In this document: in pieces, positions 4,332-7,452 of the stretch
Position numbering within the stretch: position 1 is the first letter of the stretch
Layout of the letters: each line of letters starts with the position of its first letter
Assembly (NCBI GenBank): GCA_013003335.1
Contig: JABDJT010000481.1
Span: 1-7,452 of the forward strand
DNA length: 7,452 bases
DNA from: Verrucomicrobiales bacterium
Lineage (GTDB): Bacteria; Verrucomicrobiota; Verrucomicrobiia; Verrucomicrobiales; DEV007
Direction of reading: 5' to 3'
Notes under the pieces: generated by a model
The model's database searches: none
Seen by the model: the letters and a program-made list of their open reading frames with translations, nothing else
What the model was told of the DNA's origin: nothing
Position numbers and translations under genes: made by a program

Positions 4332-7300
4332 TTCGTCACCGTTTCATCCAGGTTCAAAATCACGCTCGCCACCGCAGTCAGCGCGGCGAGTTCGGCGGGA
4401 TCGAGATCTTTTTCCGGAGCGGTTTTGCCGACGGAAACCAGGCCGGTGGCCGCTTCCGCATCGGAATTGAAATGGGCGAGATAATCCTCGTATCCACTCA
4501 GCAGGATTTTCAGGACGCGCTCGCCGGGCTCGCGGGCGAGGGCGATTTTGTGACCGTGGCGAATGCGTTCTGCGGGCGTTTGGCCGCCTTCGCGAATCAT
4601 GCGGGCGGCGATGAACCGGGCGGCCTCGACGTATTGCGGGTCGTTCATCAGGTTCATGGCCTGTAGCGGGGTGTTCGTCCGCGTCGCGTTCACCGAGCAG
4701 ATCTCGCGACTGGCGTTGTCGAAATTCATCATCGACGGAGGCGGAACCGTCCGGCGCCAGAAGGTGTAGAGGCTGCGGCGATAAAGGTCGGGTCCATCGG
4801 CGACGACGTATTTCACGCCTTTCGCGCTGACTTCCTCCCACAGGCCGGCGGGCTGGTAAGGCATCACGGGCGGACCGCCGATCCGGGTGTCGAGCCGGCC
4901 GCTCATGGCGAGAGCCTGGTCGCGCAGGGCCTGACCGTAGAGGCGGAATCGCGGGCCGCGGGCGAGCAGTTTGTTGTTTGGATCACGCTCGCGGAGGTCG
5001 GAGGAAATGGCGCTGCGCTGGCGGTAGGTCGCGCTCGTGACGATGGTTTTCAGCATCGCTTTCACGTCCCAGCCGCTTTCGCGAAATTCGACGGCGAGCC
5101 AGTCGAGTAATTCCGGGTGAGTCGGGGCCTGTCCCTGCGAACCGAAATCTTCCGGCGTTTTGACGAGGCCGGTCCCGATAATCATCTGCCAGTACCGGTT
5201 CACGGCGACGCGGGCCGTAAGCGGGTTTTCATCGGCGAGAATCCACTTGGCGAGGCCGAGCCTGTTGTTGGGAAGACTCTCCGGCATGGGTGGCAGCGCG
5301 CTCAACACCGCCGGCTGGAGCTTTGTGGATTTGTCGGGCTGATCGTAAACGCCGCGGTGGAGCAGGAACGTTTCCCGGGGTGCCGGCATTTCCTCCATGA
5401 TGGCGACGGAGGTGATCTTGCTCGCCTCAAAGGCCTTCAGTGCCGCGTTCGCCTTGTTCGATTCGGCGACCAGTTTCTTGTAGGCCGGATCGTGATCGCG
5501 GAAGTAGGCGGCGGACAGGAACTGCGTTTCGCGGGGGCCGCGATCCGGAGCGGCGGCGAGAATTTCGGTGGGCGTCAGGGCAAAAATCGAGCCGATTTGT
5601 GATTCGGTCAGGGCAGAAGGGTAAATCCGGAGATCGTCGATGAAGGTGTTGGCCAGCAGTTCGTCGCGGATGGTTTTGGCGGAGGAATCTTCCGTTTCCG
5701 CACCGGACAGGATTTCCTCGTTCAGTTCGATTTTGCCGGAAAGGGCGTCCCGGCTCACGGTAGTGCCGACGGGTTTCCCATCGATGAAGATCCGGACGCC
5801 GGCCGCTTTCCCTGAGCCGTCGTAAGCGACCGCGATGTGGGCGAGGGCATTGCGTTTCACCGTGCCGGTCGACATCACCTCAAGATTCGCCGTGCCGGTT
5901 TTATCGGACTGCAGGCGGAAACTGACCTGGAACTCCTGGTCGTTTTTTGCAACGAGGCTGACGAGATAGCCGGTGCGCTTGTCATCCGGCGTGACGCGGG
6001 AGAAAACCGGACCTTCGAGGCCGGCGACATCGCGGGTCGGCTTGACCCACGCGGCCCAGGTCCGGGAGTCGCTGCTGGAATACGGAACCGGTTTGCGAAG
6101 ATCGAGAAATCCGCCCTGCAAGAGATAGGCTCCGTTGCCGTGCTTGACCGGTTTGTTGGGCTGGACGCGGTTGCGGTTTCCCCGGGTGACGGCGGGCTGT
6201 GATTTCCCAATGAGATTCGTGGTCTGGGTTCGCTGAAATTGATCGAGAGGCAGGTGGACGATTGGGGAGGGGAGTTCGGCGAACTCCGGTTTCGCGCGAA
6301 TCCCGGCGGCCGTTTCCTTCGCCCATTTCTGAAAGGCGGCTGCGTGCTGTTTCGTGTAGCCCTTTTGCTGTTCCGCCAGTTCCGCGGCCCGCTTTTCGAG
6401 GGCGGCATGTTCCTCCTTTGTGCCGCCGGTGTAGACTTCCATGTTCGGCTTCGGGGCGAGAGCGCCGTCCTTGCCGTTCTCGGGGATGTTGTTGAAAAAG
6501 GCATACAGCTCGTAAAAATCGCGCTGCGTAATCGGATCGTACTTGTGGTCGTGGCAACGGGCGCAGCCTACCGTCAACCCGAGCCAGACAGTGCTGGTCG
6601 TCTCGACGCGGTCGGCCACATATTCTACGCGGAATTCCTCGGCGATGATCCCGCCTTCGTCATTGATTCGGTGGTTGCGGTTGAATGCGGTGGCGAGTCG
6701 TTGTTCGTCCGTCGGATTCGGGAGGAGATCGCCGGCGATCTGTTCGATGGTGAATTGATCGAAAGCCTTGTTGGAGTTGTAGGCATCGATGACCCAGTCC
6801 CGCCACGGCCACTGCGTTTTCTTGATGTCACCCTGGTAGCCGCCGGTGTCGGCATAGCGCGCCGCATCCAGCCACGGCAGTGCCATTCTCTCGCCGTAAC
6901 GGGGAGAACCCAGCAGCCGGTTGACTACTTTTTCATACGCGTTCTCTGATTTGTCAGCGAGGAAAGCGTCCACTTCCTCCGGCGTAGGCGGCAGGCCGGT
7001 GAGATCGAGGGTGACCCGTCGAATCAGCCGCTCGCGAATCGCTTCCGGGGAGGGTTCGAGTTTTTCCCGGGCCAGTCGTGCGGCGATAAAGTGATCGATC
7101 CCGTTTTTGGGCCAGGATTTCAGGTTCGCCGGCAGTTCCGGAAGCTCCGGCCGGTCTGGCGCGACGAACGACCAGTGCTGCGAATATTCCGCGCCTTCGT
7201 CGATCCACTGTGCGAGCAGCTTTTTCTCGGCCTCCGTCAGCGACAATTTCGATTTCGGCGGCGGCATGATTTCACTGCGATCCGTTTCGTGGATCCGTCG

Positions 7301-7452
7301 CTTCAATTCCTCCCCGTCGAGACCCCCCGGCTGATCGAGTCGCATGTCTGCCTTGCGTTCCGCGGCGTCCGGTCCATGGCAGAAATAGCAATTCTCCGAA
7401 AGGATCGGTCGGATCTGCCGATTGAAATCGATGCGGTCCTCTGCAATGACCG
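4325..7452 (-). CDS. PSCyt1-DUF1549-LamG-DUF1553 cytochrome-like secreted protein (5' partial)
   Basis: The frame is open to the window edge, so the ATG at 7345 is internal; 1041 residues are visible. Residues 1-95 are a PSCyt1 (planctomycete cytochrome c, PF07635) domain with the heme-binding motif CYFCH (21-25; bases 7390-7376) in IRPILSENCYFCHGPD, and a later MPPP. DUF1549/PSCyt2 follows (about 115-325), with LTGLPPTPEEVD and a second CxxCH in GCARCHDHKYDP (296-305). Next come a charged, coiled-coil-like segment (345-385), a LamG/concanavalin-like domain (about 400-615; AYLLQGGFLDL, WAAWVKP, HIAVAYDG, FIDDLRIY), then DUF1553/PSD1 (about 695-1035; RLGLAKWIL, NRYWQ, TPEDFG, HPELLDWLA, ATYRQRS, NATRTNTPLQAMNLMNDP). 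These giant proteins are multiplied in planctomycetes and Verrucomicrobia and are thought to act outside the cytoplasm, perhaps in electron transfer or carbohydrate handling; the function is unproven. The usual DUF1501 partner is not downstream. The missing part should hold the signal peptide. Confidence 0.92.
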   Translation of the reverse strand, partial: VIAEDRIDFNRQIRPILSENCYFCHGPDAAERKADMRLDQPGGLDGEELKRRIHETDRSEIMPPPKSKLSLTEAEKKLLAQWIDEGAEYSQHWSFVAPDRPELPELPANLKSWPKNGIDHFIAARLAREKLEPSPEAIRERLIRRVTLDLTGLPPTPEEVDAFLADKSENAYEKVVNRLLGSPRYGERMALPWLDAARYADTGGYQGDIKKTQWPWRDWVIDAYNSNKAFDQFTIEQIAGDLLPNPTDEQRLATAFNRNHRINDEGGIIAEEFRVEYVADRVETTSTVWLGLTVGCARCHDHKYDPITQRDFYELYAFFNNIPENGKDGALAPKPNMEVYTGGTKEEHAALEKRAAELAEQQKGYTKQHAAAFQKWAKETAAGIRAKPEFAELPSPIVHLPLDQFQRTQTTNLIGKSQPAVTRGNRNRVQPNKPVKHGNGAYLLQGGFLDLRKPVPYSSSDSRTWAAWVKPTRDVAGLEGPVFSRVTPDDKRTGYLVSLVAKNDQEFQVSFRLQSDKTGTANLEVMSTGTVKRNALAHIAVAYDGSGKAAGVRIFIDGKPVGTTVSRDALSGKIELNEEILSGAETEDSSAKTIRDELLANTFIDDLRIYPSALTESQIGSIFALTPTEILAAAPDRGPRETQFLSAAYFRDHDPAYKKLVAESNKANAALKAFEASKITSVAIMEEMPAPRETFLLHRGVYDQPDKSTKLQPAVLSALPPMPESLPNNRLGLAKWILADENPLTARVAVNRYWQMIIGTGLVKTPEDFGSQGQAPTHPELLDWLAVEFRESGWDVKAMLKTIVTSATYRQRSAISSDLRERDPNNKLLARGPRFRLYGQALRDQALAMSGRLDTRIGGPPVMPYQPAGLWEEVSAKGVKYVVADGPDLYRRSLYTFWRRTVPPPSMMNFDNASREICSVNATRTNTPLQAMNLMNDPQYVEAARFIAARMIREGGQTPAERIRHGHKIALAREPGERVLKILLSGYEDYLAHFNSDAEAATGLVSVGKTAPEKDLDPAELAALTAVASVILNLDETVTKE

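Noticed and set aside
6239..6949. 236-codon open frame on the plus strand
   Set aside because: It is antisense to the DUF1549 and LamG region of the large minus-strand gene and has no family features.

Overview
The window is GC-rich and almost fully coding. It looks like a chromosomal segment from the Planctomycetota/Verrucomicrobiota (PVC) group, with Verrucomicrobiota slightly favoured. Two genes support this. One is a very large secreted protein with the planctomycete-type cytochrome layout (PSCyt1, DUF1549, LamG-like, DUF1553). The other is a secreted SGNH/sialate O-acetylesterase-like enzyme preceded by an SHD1-like domain. This placement rests on domain content only; there is no rRNA or other phylogenetic marker.

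Layout. From 1 to 2455 three genes run on the plus strand. First is a secreted SASA/DUF303-type esterase whose 5' end lies outside the window. After a 61-base gap containing a hairpin comes a DhnA/LsrF-type class I aldolase (1293-2084). Its stop overlaps the start of a small Dabb-domain lipoprotein (2081-2455) in an ATGA junction. On the minus strand, tspO (2470-2943) converges on the lipoprotein with a 14-base gap. A 98-base divergent intergenic region separates tspO from a plus-strand radical SAM enzyme (3042-4319), which has a strong Shine-Dalgarno sequence. The radical SAM gene ends 5 bases from the end of the minus-strand PSCyt/DUF1549/LamG/DUF1553 gene (4325 to beyond 7452), whose 5' end is also outside the window.

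How the genes relate. The only clear operon-like pair is aldolase plus Dabb lipoprotein. The esterase and the large cytochrome-like protein both fit the extracellular or periplasmic polysaccharide and organic-matter lifestyle of PVC bacteria. TspO (porphyrin/tryptophan-rich sensory protein family) and the radical SAM enzyme diverge from a shared upstream region, but nothing in the sequence proves a joint function. No mobile element, CRISPR array, tRNA or rRNA is visible.

Several obvious open-reading-frame starts are not the real gene starts. The first gene continues upstream through a signal peptide and SHD1-like domain. The aldolase and radical SAM genes start downstream of their longest frames. 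The large minus-strand gene continues upstream through a CxxCH heme-binding motif to the window edge. No clearly new multi-gene system is evident. The best candidates for a second look are the unassigned radical SAM enzyme with a three-cysteine auxiliary-cluster pattern, the aldolase lacking the usual catalytic tyrosine and coupled to a lipoprotein, the ribosome-binding-like site at the domain junction of the esterase, and the hairpin just before the aldolase start.
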